From Winogradskyella vidalii (GTDB taxonomy: Bacteria > Bacteroidota > Bacteroidia > Flavobacteriales > Flavobacteriaceae), in assembly GCF_013403955.1 (NCBI RefSeq), contig NZ_JABFDG010000001.1, forward strand, positions 434,001-498,000: a DNA stretch of 64,000 nt, written 5' to 3'. A program made the translations under genes and the position numbers. The number at the start of each line of letters is the position of its first letter. Position 1 is the stretch's first letter. Below the pieces are notes generated by a model. The model made no database searches. It had not been told where the DNA came from and saw nothing but the letters and a program-made list of their open reading frames with translations. Shown here piece after piece: positions 54,607-64,000 of this stretch.

Positions 54607-56802
54607 ATGAGTTTGCGAAACTTTGTGGCCATCTTCGGCTTTGTAATAACTTCATTAGTTTTTAGTCAAGAAAAACAAATAACACTTCAAGATATTTGGA
54701 CGGGCCAGTTTAGAACCGAAGGCATGCAAGCCTTACATTCTATGAAAAATGGCCAACAATATTCGGTTTTAAACTTTGATAGAGAAACCAGAACAACCAG
54801 TATTGATATTTACGATTATAAAACCTCAGAAAAGGTTAAGACGTTAGTGTCCTCTGCAGCTATTGATGAGCTTCAATATTTTTCGGATTACACCTTTAAT
54901 TCCGATGAGTCAAAATTGATTCTTACAACTAAATCGCTGCCTGTTTTTAGACACTCTACTTTAGGTGAATATTATATTTATGATGTGGCATCAAAGAAAG
55001 TTACTAAGGTGTCAGATGACTTGGTGCAAGAACCAACATTATCTCCCGATGGAACTAAAGTAGCTTACGGTTTTGAAAATAATTTATACGTTAAGCATAT
55101 TGCGTCTGGTGCGGTAGAACAAATCACTTTAGATGGTGAAAAGAATAAAATTATAAACGGTATTACGGATTGGGTTTACGAAGAAGAATTCGCTTTTGTA
55201 AGAGCTTTTGATTGGAATGCCGATAGCAACCAAATCGCCTTTATTAAATTTGATGAATCTGAAGTGCCCGAATTTTCAATGGATGTTTATGGAGCAGATT
55301 TATACCAAACACAACACGTGTTTAAATATCCAAAAGCGGGTGAAGCCAACTCTAAAGTGTCTTTACATTTATATGATTTAGATTCAAAAAAACAGATAGA
55401 GTTAAGTGAAGATAAACCTGAAGATTTTTACATTCCGAGAATAAAATGGACTAATGACGCTAACGTTTTGAGTGTTCAGTTTATGAATCGTCATCAAAAT
55501 GAACTGGATTTAATCTTGTTTGATACGAAGAACAAGTCAATGTCAAAGGTATTAGCTGAAAAAGACAAGGCTTATATAGACATAACAAATAATTTAACGT
55601 TTTTGGAAGACAACAGTTTTATTTGGACAAGTGAAAAGGATGGTTTCAATCATATTTATCACTATTCAAAAGACGGGACGTTGATTAACCAAGTTACCAA
55701 AGGAAATTGGGAAGTAACCAAGTATTACGGTTTCAATGAAAAAGAAAAGACCATTTATTACCAATCTACCGAAAATGGTTCTATAAATAGAGATGTATAT
55801 TCTATAAAAATAACTGGCAAAAGTAAAAAACGATTGACTCAAAACGTCGGAACTAATAGCGCTTCGTTTAGTGCTGATTTCAGCTATTTTATCAATACGT
55901 TTTCTAGTGCAACAACACCTCAAAAATATACCTTGCATAATTCAAAATCAGGTAAGGTTATTAAGGAGATTAAAAATAATGATGCATTAGTTAAGAAATT
56001 GGAGGCTTATGTCATGTCCGAAAAAGAATTCAGTACGATTTCTGTAAATGGTAACGATTTAAATATGTGGACGATTAAACCTAAGGATTTTGATGCCACT
56101 AAATCTTATCCGCTATTTATGTACCAATATTCTGGTCCAGGTTCTCAGCAAGTGGCTAACCGTTGGAATGGTACTAATGATTACTGGTATCAAATGTTGG
56201 CACAAGAAGGTTATATTGTAGTTTGTGTCGATGGAAGAGGTACAGGATTTAAAGGTGCCGATTTTAAAAAAGTAACTCAAAATGAATTGGGTAAATATGA
56301 ATTAGAGGATCAAATTGATGCCGCTAAACAACTCGGTAAATTAGATTACATTGACGCTTCAAGAATTGGAATTTGGGGTTGGAGTTACGGTGGTTTTATG
56401 AGTAGTAATGCCCTTTTTAAAGGTAATGATGTGTTTAAAATGGCTATAGCGGTAGCACCTGTAACGAGCTGGAGGTTTTATGATACCATTTACACCGAAC
56501 GTTACATGACAACACCTCAAGAGAATTCAAGTGGTTACGATGAAAACTCCCCAATTAACCACGTTGATAAATTAAAAGGGGATTTCTTATTAATTCACGG
56601 GACAGGTGATGATAACGTGCATGTACAAAACACCATGCGTATGGTCGAAGCCTTAATTCAAGCTGATAAGCAATTTGAATGGATGATTTATCCAGATAAG
56701 AATCACGGTATTTACGGAGGTAACACAAGACTTCATTTATATAAAAAAATGACCAATTTTATCCACAAAACATTGGGTGATAAATTGGAAAAGAATAATT
56801 AA
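54607..56802 (+). CDS. Dipeptidyl peptidase IV-type serine peptidase (S9 family)
   Basis: Periplasmic peptidase of 731 residues with a signal peptide (ITSLVFSQEK). The N-terminal DPPIV-like beta-propeller (about 30-470) contains ITDWVYEEEF, the Glu pair that anchors the substrate N-terminus. The C-terminal alpha/beta-hydrolase domain has the nucleophile elbow GWSYGGFMSS (Ser about 594), Asp in GTGDDNVH and His in DKNHGIYGG. It releases X-Pro dipeptides from peptides; its two downstream neighbours are peptide transporters, a meaningful partnership. ATG at 54607 is preferred over the GTG at 54598. Confidence 0.92.
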   Translation: MSLRNFVAIFGFVITSLVFSQEKQITLQDIWTGQFRTEGMQALHSMKNGQQYSVLNFDRETRTTSIDIYDYKTSEKVKTLVSSAAIDELQYFSDYTFNSDESKLILTTKSLPVFRHSTLGEYYIYDVASKKVTKVSDDLVQEPTLSPDGTKVAYGFENNLYVKHIASGAVEQITLDGEKNKIINGITDWVYEEEFAFVRAFDWNADSNQIAFIKFDESEVPEFSMDVYGADLYQTQHVFKYPKAGEANSKVSLHLYDLDSKKQIELSEDKPEDFYIPRIKWTNDANVLSVQFMNRHQNELDLILFDTKNKSMSKVLAEKDKAYIDITNNLTFLEDNSFIWTSEKDGFNHIYHYSKDGTLINQVTKGNWEVTKYYGFNEKEKTIYYQSTENGSINRDVYSIKITGKSKKRLTQNVGTNSASFSADFSYFINTFSSATTPQKYTLHNSKSGKVIKEIKNNDALVKKLEAYVMSEKEFSTISVNGNDLNMWTIKPKDFDATKSYPLFMYQYSGPGSQQVANRWNGTNDYWYQMLAQEGYIVVCVDGRGTGFKGADFKKVTQNELGKYELEDQIDAAKQLGKLDYIDASRIGIWGWSYGGFMSSNALFKGNDVFKMAIAVAPVTSWRFYDTIYTERYMTTPQENSSGYDENSPINHVDKLKGDFLLIHGTGDDNVHVQNTMRMVEALIQADKQFEWMIYPDKNHGIYGGNTRLHLYKKMTNFIHKTLGDKLEKNN

Positions 56803-56943
56803 CAGTGTGATAGTTATTGAACTTTTTCAAAATCTAAGATGGGATTAAAACGCTATGATGAATTAATATAGAAGTGAATAATTCAATAGAGGTATTGGAT
56901 ATTCAATTACAGCATAATTAAAAACTAACTAACTAATAAGAAT

Positions 56944-58773
56944 ATGTCAACAACAACCAAACAACCGCATCAACAGGAACTATTAGGTCATCCTGTAGGA
57001 TTATTTATTTTGTTTTTTACAGAAATGTGGGAGCGTTTTTCCTATTATGGTATGCGTGGAATTTTAGTGCTTTATATGGCAACATCTGCCACAGCTATAG
57101 ATCCAGGTTTAGGTTGGAGTAGTAAAGATGCTATTTGGTTGTACGGATGGTATACTATGTTAGTATATGTCGCTTCTATACCTGGAGGTTGGATTGCAGA
57201 TAAATTTTTAGGACAGAAAAAAACAGTAATGCTAGGAGGTGTATTGCTTTGTCTTGGTCACGGTGTGTTGGCTATTCCACAAAGTTGGGCGTTTTTCACA
57301 GGATTACTTTTAATTGTTTTAGGTGTTGGTGGACTTAAGCCAAACATTTCTACAATGGTTGGTGGTTTATATAAAGAAGGTGATATTAGAAGAGATAGTG
57401 GTTTTACTATTTTCTATATCGGTATTAATATTGGTGCATTTATAGCCAGTATTACAGTTGGTCTTGTGGCGTATTATTACGGTTGGCATTATGGATTTGG
57501 ATTAGCTGGAATTGGAATGCTTTTAGGTCAGGCTGTATTTATTTGGGGTCAAAAATTTCTTAAAGGTGTTGGTGAATTTACAGGAGGAAGTCAAGCAACT
57601 GAAGCCGAAAGAATCGCATCTAAACGTCCACTGAGTAAAATTGAAAAAGATAGAGTTGTTGTATTATTGATTTCATTCTTAATTGTAGTGGTGTTCTGGG
57701 GGGCTTTTGAGCAAGCTGGTGGTTTAATGAATCTTTATACAGATGCAAAAGTTGATCGTTATATTGGATTGAGTTGGTTAGAAGAAATTCCTGCGGCTGT
57801 ATTTCAATCTTTAAATGCAGGTTATATAATTATTTTCGGAACAGCTATTGGTAGTTTCTGGATTTGGTGGAAGAAAAAAGGAAAAGAATCATCGTCATTA
57901 TTTAAAATGGCTATTGGTACCATTATTATGGGACTAGGGTATGTGTTTATGATGTTTGCTTCTCAAGAAGCAAGTGCGGAGACTTTTGGTAAAGCAGCAA
58001 TGTTCTGGATTTTCTTAGCATACTTATTTCACACCATTGGTGAGTTATGTACATCGCCAGTATCACTATCATTTATTACAAAATTAGCGCCATTAAAATA
58101 TGCGTCTATTATGATGGGGGTTTACTTTGCAGCTACAGGATTTGGAAATAAATTAGCTGGAGCTATTGGTGAATCGTCACAATTAGAGTCTTATACAGGA
58201 GAAATGGTGGTGAATAAGCAAGATGTATTGCCTTATATATCTAAAGAAACGTTTAAGATTAAAAACGAAAACAATAAGGTTGTAGAAATTACAGAATACC
58301 CAATTAATGAAGATAAAAACTTTAGTATAAAATCTAAAGTCTATCCAGAAAATGGAGAGGTTGTATTTAAAGATTTTGAAACGGGTAAAAATTTGAATCC
58401 ATTATTTATGCTTTCTCAAGACGAGGATTCAAATACAAAAGAATTATTAGCAACATTAATAGAAAACAATGTTTCAGAAGCGGACCCTTATCATGCAAAG
58501 TTAGTCTTCGAAAAAGATAAAGATAAAGCTCAGATTCTTGAAAATAAAGGTGACGGAAATGATTACGGTGTATCTTTTGTTTTAGAAGAAGAGCAGAGTG
58601 AACAAGAGTACTCAACCTTTATGTGGTTAACGATATTTACAGTAGCCTTTGGTTTATTACTTTTATTATTCTTGAAGAAATTGAAGAAACTAACTCATGG
58701 TGCTGAAGATAACGAACATGAAATGCTAGAAGCTGAAAAGTTTGAGTTAGCAAATCCAGATTTAAACGAATAA
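56944..58773 (+). CDS. Proton-dependent oligopeptide transporter (POT family), copy 1
   Basis: Inner-membrane protein of 609 residues, PTR2/POT family. The signature EMWERFSYYGMRGILVLYM (ExxERFxYYG) lies in TM1 and FTIFYIGINIGAFIAS in TM5. It imports di- and tripeptides with protons. A hydrophilic insertion of about 140 residues (about 418-560) precedes the last transmembrane helix (YSTFMWLTIFTVAFGLLLLLF). Standard POT proteins lack it. Likely works with the S9 peptidase upstream. Confidence 0.92.
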   Translation: MSTTTKQPHQQELLGHPVGLFILFFTEMWERFSYYGMRGILVLYMATSATAIDPGLGWSSKDAIWLYGWYTMLVYVASIPGGWIADKFLGQKKTVMLGGVLLCLGHGVLAIPQSWAFFTGLLLIVLGVGGLKPNISTMVGGLYKEGDIRRDSGFTIFYIGINIGAFIASITVGLVAYYYGWHYGFGLAGIGMLLGQAVFIWGQKFLKGVGEFTGGSQATEAERIASKRPLSKIEKDRVVVLLISFLIVVVFWGAFEQAGGLMNLYTDAKVDRYIGLSWLEEIPAAVFQSLNAGYIIIFGTAIGSFWIWWKKKGKESSSLFKMAIGTIIMGLGYVFMMFASQEASAETFGKAAMFWIFLAYLFHTIGELCTSPVSLSFITKLAPLKYASIMMGVYFAATGFGNKLAGAIGESSQLESYTGEMVVNKQDVLPYISKETFKIKNENNKVVEITEYPINEDKNFSIKSKVYPENGEVVFKDFETGKNLNPLFMLSQDEDSNTKELLATLIENNVSEADPYHAKLVFEKDKDKAQILENKGDGNDYGVSFVLEEEQSEQEYSTFMWLTIFTVAFGLLLLLFLKKLKKLTHGAEDNEHEMLEAEKFELANPDLNE

Positions 58774-58786
58774 ATATCATTTATCA

Positions 58787-58816
58787 AACCCTTGTAGATT
58801 TATAATTACAAGGGTT
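58787..58816. repeat. Inverted repeat between the two POT genes
   Basis: Perfect arms AACCCTTGTA / TACAAGGGTT (58787-58796, 58807-58816), 10-nt loop, 14 bp after the stop of copy 1. No T-run follows, so a terminator function is uncertain; it may be a processing or stability element. Confidence 0.7.
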
Positions 58817-58842
58817 ACGTCTTGCAATTAAATATAATTTTT

Positions 58843-60924
58843 ATGGATACAGTAGATAGAGCAGAGCATGATGAGTTTTTTAAGAGTCAAGTATTAGGAC
58901 ATCCCGCAGGCTTGTTTGTGCTTTTCTTTACTGAAATGTGGGAACGCTTTTCCTTTTATGGAATGCGCGTACTATTAATTAACTTTTTAACCATGGCCGT
59001 TATTGGGAGTAATCCTGGTTGGGAGTGGACAGCTGAAAATGCAGGGGCACTTTTTGGTACTTATGCAGGTTTACTTTACTTAACACCAATTTTAGGAGGT
59101 GTGATAGCAGATAAACTAACAGGGTATCGCTGGGCTGTATTAATCGGTTGTGTGATTATGACGCTAGGTCATGCCTCAATGGCCATAGAAACTGAATTCT
59201 CATTATATCTAGGGCTAGCCTTATTAGTTATTGGAACCGGTTTTTTTAAGCCGAATATAACCTCTATAATCTCAGAGATGTATACCTATCTTCCTGAAAA
59301 GAAAGATGGTGCTTATACCATATTTTATATGGGTGTAAATGCAGGCGCTTTTTTTGGAATGATGCTGTGTGGTTATTTAGCTGAACGTGTTGGATGGTCT
59401 TGGGGATTTGGGTTAGCTGGAGTGTTTATGTTATTTGGAACGGTACAGTTTTTATTAGCGAAGCCACTTTTTGGGAAAATTGGTGCGCCTCCAAAACGTC
59501 AAACTAAAGAAGAAAAGGCTGCTGTTGTTAAAGATTATAAAGAAAATAAGTTTACTGTTTTAGATAAAGTTCTGATTGCTGTAACAGCTGTAATTGGCTT
59601 ACTTTACTTAATTAATGATCCTGTATCTAAAATTGGGGGGCTTCATCTATTACCAGAAGAGTTTCTTTTATCTAAGGACACACTATCAGGTCCTTTGGTA
59701 ATCACTTTAATCGGTATGGCTCTTTTTCTATTTCTTGTTATTGGACGTATTGTACGCTATGAAAAAGTGGTTAGAGATCGAATGATTGCGGTTATCATAT
59801 TTGCATTCTTTACGGTATTGTTCTTTATTCCATTTGAGCAAGCTGCAACATCAATGGTAATTTTTGCGAGAGATTATACAGATAGAGTTTTAACGGGTAA
59901 TTCAGCATTGATTTTCAATATTGTAAATACTTTGTTAACTGTCGTACCATTGCTAATTATAACATGGGTATTGTATTTGTTAAATAAAAAATCATTTGCA
60001 AAAATACCCGGTAGTAATATCGTACTAGCTTTATGTTTTACGCTGGTATGGGGTATAGTTATTTGGATGCTTGTTCAAGATTTTTCAACAAAATCTTATA
60101 ATGTGCAATATGAAGCCGTCGCTGTAGAAAGTGTTGTTGATGGGAAAACCATCATTAGCTATGAGCCAATAACAGAAGCACGCCCTTTAAAGGCCGGTGA
60201 AACTACTGAAATGCAGATACTAAATATTTCTTCTAATGAAGATTTACAAGTAGGTGAAGCTGTAGGAGCACACCTCGAACTTGGTAAATACCGTTATTTA
60301 GATGAAGTAAAACAAAAACAATTGGCATTAGATTATTCCGATAGAGGCTTACAATCTATGATTGTTACTGGTGAGATTACTGAAGTAAAAGAGAATGAAG
60401 TAGAAATAACCGTATCTTGGTTTAGTATTCTTAACTCCTTTTTCATTATTGCTTTTGCCTCTTTCTTTTCAAAATGGTGGGAAAGTAAATACAACCCTTC
60501 AGCGGCTCAAAAATACGGATTAGGTCTTGTGGTTATGGGACTTGGATTTGCGGTATTAGCATATGGTTCTAGTTTAATTCCTGCAGGTGCTGAAGCTGGT
60601 GTGGTACGTGTGAGTATGGTTTGGCTAATACTAGCTTATCTTTTTCATACCCTTGGAGAGCTTTGTTTATCTCCTGTGGGCCTCTCTTACGTGAGTAAAC
60701 TAGTGCCACCAAGAATGATAGCATTAATGTTCGGAATGTGGTATTTAGCCATTGCAATTGGTAACAAAATCGCTGCCTCTCTAGGAGGAATGGTAGATGA
60801 AATTCAAGTCGAATATAGTTTGTCTGTTTTCTTCTTAATTTTTACGATTATACCAGTAGCTGCCGGATTATTAGTTACAGCACTTAACCCATTGCTTAAG
60901 AAATTAATGCATGGTGTTAAATAA
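58843..60924 (+). CDS. Proton-dependent oligopeptide transporter (POT family), copy 2
   Basis: Protein of 693 residues, paralog of copy 1 (EMWERFSFYGMRVLLINFL in TM1, YTIFYMGVNAGAFFGM in TM5). I start it at ATG 58843 (MDTVDRAEHDE), as the earlier start at 58822 is not ATG and lies just beside the inverted repeat. A soluble insertion of about 105 residues (about 415-522) sits before SILNSFFIIAFASFFSKWW, a different loop from the insertion in copy 1. A terminator follows at 60948-60974. Confidence 0.92.
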   Translation: MDTVDRAEHDEFFKSQVLGHPAGLFVLFFTEMWERFSFYGMRVLLINFLTMAVIGSNPGWEWTAENAGALFGTYAGLLYLTPILGGVIADKLTGYRWAVLIGCVIMTLGHASMAIETEFSLYLGLALLVIGTGFFKPNITSIISEMYTYLPEKKDGAYTIFYMGVNAGAFFGMMLCGYLAERVGWSWGFGLAGVFMLFGTVQFLLAKPLFGKIGAPPKRQTKEEKAAVVKDYKENKFTVLDKVLIAVTAVIGLLYLINDPVSKIGGLHLLPEEFLLSKDTLSGPLVITLIGMALFLFLVIGRIVRYEKVVRDRMIAVIIFAFFTVLFFIPFEQAATSMVIFARDYTDRVLTGNSALIFNIVNTLLTVVPLLIITWVLYLLNKKSFAKIPGSNIVLALCFTLVWGIVIWMLVQDFSTKSYNVQYEAVAVESVVDGKTIISYEPITEARPLKAGETTEMQILNISSNEDLQVGEAVGAHLELGKYRYLDEVKQKQLALDYSDRGLQSMIVTGEITEVKENEVEITVSWFSILNSFFIIAFASFFSKWWESKYNPSAAQKYGLGLVVMGLGFAVLAYGSSLIPAGAEAGVVRVSMVWLILAYLFHTLGELCLSPVGLSYVSKLVPPRMIALMFGMWYLAIAIGNKIAASLGGMVDEIQVEYSLSVFFLIFTIIPVAAGLLVTALNPLLKKLMHGVK

Positions 60925-60947
60925 GGATAAGACGTTAAAAATATCTA

Positions 60948-60974
60948 AAATGTTCTACTTTAGTAGCATTTTTT
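60948..60974 (+). terminator. Intrinsic terminator after POT copy 2
   Basis: Stem AAATG..CTACT / AGTAG-CATTT with a 2-nt bulge and a very short loop (60948-60971), followed by a T-run. It begins 24 bp after the stop. Confidence 0.75.
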
Positions 60975-61008
60975 GTAAGTTCGGCTTATTATTTGCAACA
61001 AATTGAGT

Positions 61009-61557
61009 ATGAGAAAAAAAATAACTTTAGGACTAATCGCTGTTTTTGCTTTTTCAATAACAGCAATTGCACAAGAAATTAATTGGGTAACTATGGATGA
61101 AGCTTTAGAGCTTCAAAAAAAAGAACCCAAAAAGATTTTTATGGATGTTTACACCAATTGGTGTGGGCCTTGTAAGATGTTAGATAAAAATACGTTTCAG
61201 AATGCAGATGTGGCTGCTTATGTTAATAAACATTTTTATGCCGTAAAGTTTAATGCTGAAGGTGATGAAAAAGTAACTTACAAGGATAATACTTTTGGTA
61301 ACCCTAATTACGATGCATCAAAAGCAAACAGACGAAATAGTGCGCATGAGTTTTCAAGATATTTACAAGTAAGAGCCTACCCAACTATGGTGTTTTTTGA
61401 TGAGGAAGGAAACGTAATTTCTCCAATTCAAGGCTATTTAAAACCACAACAGTTAGAGTTGTATTTAAAAGTTTTTCAAACGGATGCCTATAAAGAAATG
61501 ACTACTCAAGAACAATTTAATGAGTATGTTGAAGCGTTCGAGCCTTCTTTTAAATAA
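61009..61557 (+). CDS. Secreted thioredoxin-fold protein
   Basis: Protein of 182 residues with a signal peptide (ending AIAQE), thus periplasmic. The active-site motif is TNWCGPCKMLDK (WCGPC, thioredoxin-type) and the cis-Pro loop is VRAYPTMVFFDEEG. It has a thioredoxin_7/DsbE-like layout with an insertion (about 85-115). The start ATG at 61009 is used; an upstream TTG at 61003 is in frame. Probably keeps periplasmic cysteines reduced or serves cytochrome maturation. Its 3' end is convergent with comEC, 11 bp away. Confidence 0.88.
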   Translation: MRKKITLGLIAVFAFSITAIAQEINWVTMDEALELQKKEPKKIFMDVYTNWCGPCKMLDKNTFQNADVAAYVNKHFYAVKFNAEGDEKVTYKDNTFGNPNYDASKANRRNSAHEFSRYLQVRAYPTMVFFDEEGNVISPIQGYLKPQQLELYLKVFQTDAYKEMTTQEQFNEYVEAFEPSFK

Positions 61558-61568
61558 AAAGTATACAC

Positions 61569-63596
61569 TTATTTAATTATATAAGCTCCCTTTTCATTGG
61601 TTTGATGGAAAGGGATTTTTTTATGTTCACAAGTCGCTTTCCAACGCTTTAAATACGATTTATAATTACTAGCATCTGCAATGATTTGTTTAGGTTTTAA
61701 ACTGTCAATAACTCTATTGAGATTTAATCTAGGAGAGTTGCGTAATAAGATATAATGTGGCTGAAACGAAATACCTTTATACACTGCTAAGCTATCAATA
61801 GCCAGAATTATCTTATCATTATAATGATAAACAGACTGGAGAGTATCACTAGTTATAGATTTAATAGAGGCTCCAATTTTGTAATTAGTTATGGCGTATT
61901 CAGATGTTATTTCAGAAGTATCTATATTATGAGATACTGTCAGTTTTTGATTCTCTTTAAGCCCAATCATCGTATAACGACTTTTATTAAATATAATAAA
62001 TGCAGTATGTTGTGTTTTGTATTTTTTGTAGAAGTAAATGCCTTGAAGTCCCATTATTGCAATAAGACAAATGACAGTCCATTTAAAACTTCGCCATTTA
62101 TATACTTGAATTAATGCAACTAATATTACAAAAGAAAATATCATCTGTAGTAAAGTGAACGTAATATCTTTAAATAGAAAGTTTTCAAATTGTGCTACCA
62201 AAGCGATAAAAGCATTTAAGCTATCAATGATAAAACTATAAATAGTAACAATTGGTTTAGGAAGAAACCCAATTAAGGCTAAGGCAATAATAAGCAGTCC
62301 TAAACCAAGAATCAAACCTAAAAAAGGAATCACAACAAGATTCGAAATAAAAAACAAACCAGGAAACTGGTGAAAATAAAACAAGCTAATAGGAGCAACC
62401 CCTGCTTGTGCAGCTAGGGTCACAGTAAAAATCTGCCAAGGTTTATCAATCAGCCAATATTTGGGCTTCCAAAGTTTATAAATAATAGGTTGAATACTTA
62501 CAATACCTAAAACGGCGATATAGCTCATTTGAAAACCTACAGCAAACAAAAAAGTTGGTTTAACCAATAGAATTATAAATGCAGAAATCACTAAAGTATT
62601 GTAAATATTAGTGCGACGCTTAAGATGCATGGCAATGCTAATAATGCTAAACATGGTTACGGCTCGGGTTACTGATGGCGATAAACCTGCAATAACAGCA
62701 AAACTCCATAAAATTGAGACCAAAATTAAAGGTCTTATAAAATGACCGTATTTTAAGTAAAGTAATGGGCTAAAAATCAAATTTAGAATCCATAATATAA
62801 TCCCAACATGAAGCCCTGAAACAGCCAAAATATGGATTGTTCCTGAGTTCACATAATTGCTGTAGGTGGCTTTGTTAATGGTTTGTCGTTGGCCAAGTAA
62901 TAAAGCGTTCATGATACTGAGCGCTTCGTCTTTAAAACCCGCGTCAATGAGTTTTGAATTGATTTTTAACCGTAAAGCATCTGCATAACCATAAATCGTC
63001 GATTTTGAATCCGATAGTTTTAAAACGTTACTAGAACTCAGGTATAATTGATGATGCACTTGTTGTAATTCTAAATACTGACTATAGTCAAACTGATACG
63101 GATTTAAAGGTTTCTGGATGGGGTGTAAAGTGGTTGAGGTAAATAATATATCATCAATATTAAATGCTTTTGAGATACTATCATGTCTAACATTAATCAG
63201 AAGATCACCAACGGCTTTTTGGTCGTTAAAAGATTTTACCGTTGCTATATATTTATCATTATAAGCGTTAGGTTTTAAACGTTCTTTAATTTGAACGACG
63301 ATGGTGTTAGCATTAATGGTGTTTTGATGCGTATAATGTAATGCTCTTAGTTTTTCCTGTTGAATGTTATAGGCTGTCATTCCGATGCCAACCATACAAC
63401 AGTAAGCAAGAATTCCAAAAAGAGGAGACCGGTTAATTTTAGATTTTAAGACCAGCCAATATATGCCAAGTAGACTAACAGTACCAATGGTTACATGCAA
63501 AACGACATGGAAATTTACCTTTAGGTAATGTGATAAAAGGATGCCGATGACCAAACAAATAGTCAATTTTATAATGGTGAAATTCAGTAACTTCAT
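61569..63596 (-). CDS. comEC: ComEC/Rec2-family DNA uptake channel protein
   Basis: Polytopic membrane protein of 675 residues. An N-terminal DUF4131-like part with two or three helices (about 1-200) precedes the competence domain, with ALLLGQRQTINKATYSNYVNSGTIHILAVSGLHVGIILW (about 225-265), RAVTMFSIISIAMHLKRR and PTFLFAVGFQMSYIAVLGI. It would translocate single-stranded DNA in natural transformation. The C-terminus (about 540-675) is shorter than the full metallo-beta-lactamase domain of Bacillus ComEC, so any nuclease function is doubtful. The gene stands alone on the minus strand. Confidence 0.88.
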   Translation of the reverse strand: MKLLNFTIIKLTICLVIGILLSHYLKVNFHVVLHVTIGTVSLLGIYWLVLKSKINRSPLFGILAYCCMVGIGMTAYNIQQEKLRALHYTHQNTINANTIVVQIKERLKPNAYNDKYIATVKSFNDQKAVGDLLINVRHDSISKAFNIDDILFTSTTLHPIQKPLNPYQFDYSQYLELQQVHHQLYLSSSNVLKLSDSKSTIYGYADALRLKINSKLIDAGFKDEALSIMNALLLGQRQTINKATYSNYVNSGTIHILAVSGLHVGIILWILNLIFSPLLYLKYGHFIRPLILVSILWSFAVIAGLSPSVTRAVTMFSIISIAMHLKRRTNIYNTLVISAFIILLVKPTFLFAVGFQMSYIAVLGIVSIQPIIYKLWKPKYWLIDKPWQIFTVTLAAQAGVAPISLFYFHQFPGLFFISNLVVIPFLGLILGLGLLIIALALIGFLPKPIVTIYSFIIDSLNAFIALVAQFENFLFKDITFTLLQMIFSFVILVALIQVYKWRSFKWTVICLIAIMGLQGIYFYKKYKTQHTAFIIFNKSRYTMIGLKENQKLTVSHNIDTSEITSEYAITNYKIGASIKSITSDTLQSVYHYNDKIILAIDSLAVYKGISFQPHYILLRNSPRLNLNRVIDSLKPKQIIADASNYKSYLKRWKATCEHKKIPFHQTNEKGAYIIK

Positions 63597-63781
63597 TAGT
63601 GTAAGTTACTAAAAATATTGTATCTATTTGTTTGTTAGTTGGTTATGGTGTTTGTAAGCTTTGGTTTAGCATCAAATAATAACATAACAACCAACACATT
63701 TTATCATGTGATTTTATGCCGTGTTTTTGCGACTTAAAAAGATTAATTGTGTCTTTAGCACTATTGGGTTAACTGTATAAT
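63597..63781. other. Intergenic region between an NlpC/P60 gene and comEC
   Basis: An AT-rich gap of 185 bp without a confident promoter, hairpin or ORF. Nothing else could be supported. Confidence 0.5.
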
Positions 63782-64000
63782 TTACAGAACACGTCTAGCC
63801 TGAACAAAGGCAAAATACCAATATCTTTCTGCTAAAGAAGAGGTCATAACACCTCTGCTGGTTGAAGCATGAATAAATTCTACATTCCCCGTTCTTACAC
63901 TAGATACAATACCAACATGGTTGACTTTACGACTGTTTTTTCGCGTCGCAAAAAAGACTAAATCACCAACATTAACTTCTTTTACATCAATCCAATCACC
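63782..64000 (-). CDS. NlpC/P60-family cell-wall peptidase, C-terminal part (N-terminus outside window)
   Basis: The 72 codons visible up to the right edge encode VNVGDLVFFATRKNSRKVNHVGIVSS, FIHASTSRGVMTSSL and FAFVQARRVL. GDLVFF followed by NHVGIV is the NlpC/P60 pattern, with His of the triad in HVGIV and the second polar residue His in FIHAS. The catalytic Cys lies further upstream and is not in the window. Likely a peptidoglycan endopeptidase (gamma-D-Glu-diamino acid type) in the envelope. Confidence 0.85.
   Translation of the reverse strand, partial: GDWIDVKEVNVGDLVFFATRKNSRKVNHVGIVSSVRTGNVEFIHASTSRGVMTSSLAERYWYFAFVQARRVL

Overview
The window comes from an AT-rich genome of the Bacteroidota, almost certainly a marine-type member of the Flavobacteriaceae. 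The evidence is SusC/SusD pairs, a promoter of the Bacteroidota type (TTTG, 19 bp, TAnnTTTG), few recognisable Shine-Dalgarno sequences, the Bacteroidota arginine gene order with a succinylornithine-type transcarbamylase, and a mevalonate pathway. No phage, insertion sequence, CRISPR array or rRNA was found. One tRNA (Phe) is present.

Region 1 (1-8700, minus strand) is an arginine operon. Read in the direction of transcription it is GNAT acyltransferase, argG, argC, proC, argD, argF', argB, argE and argH (argH runs off the left edge). Several gene junctions carry two small dispersed palindromes: one just after the upstream stop and one lying on the ribosome-binding region of the next start. 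A 430-bp gene-free leader with Arg-rich short ORFs precedes the operon.

Region 2 (9122-18160, minus strand) holds a GapN-like aldehyde dehydrogenase and the branched-chain operon ilvD-ilvB-ilvN-ilvC-ilvA. Upstream of ilvD I find an unlisted 24-residue leader peptide with 8 isoleucines, followed by an intrinsic terminator whose 5' arm can pair instead with the 3' end of the peptide ORF. This has the layout of a classical transcription attenuator.

Region 3 (18276-43433, plus strand) is a polysaccharide utilisation locus (PUL) of 14 genes. It has a membrane-tethered one-component regulator, SusC, SusD, a LamG-type surface glycan-binding lipoprotein, a GH144-like glucanase lipoprotein, two alpha/beta-hydrolase esterases, two tandem GH3 beta-glucosidases, a GH2 with a C-terminal malectin-like domain, a formylglycine-type sulfatase, a GH43 with discoidin and FN3 domains, an endonuclease/exonuclease/phosphatase-fold enzyme and a sugar:proton symporter, closed by a strong terminator. 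The glucanase plus two GH3 enzymes point to a beta-glucan, possibly beta-1,2-linked. The esterases, sulfatase and EEP enzyme suggest that it is substituted. Three TACGTCAT motifs spaced in multiples of 11 bp lie upstream of susC.

Region 4 (43434-64000) is housekeeping: an 11-bp tandem repeat, tRNA-Phe, coaX, an outer-membrane protein, a TPR protein, an LptC-like lipoprotein, a small membrane protein, a CNNM-type transporter and a PpiD-like foldase on the plus strand; a GYDIA-type GHMP kinase and class II HMG-CoA reductase (mevalonate pathway) on the minus strand; an S9 dipeptidyl peptidase followed by two POT peptide transporters and a thioredoxin-fold protein on the plus strand; then comEC and the C-terminus of an NlpC/P60 hydrolase on the minus strand.
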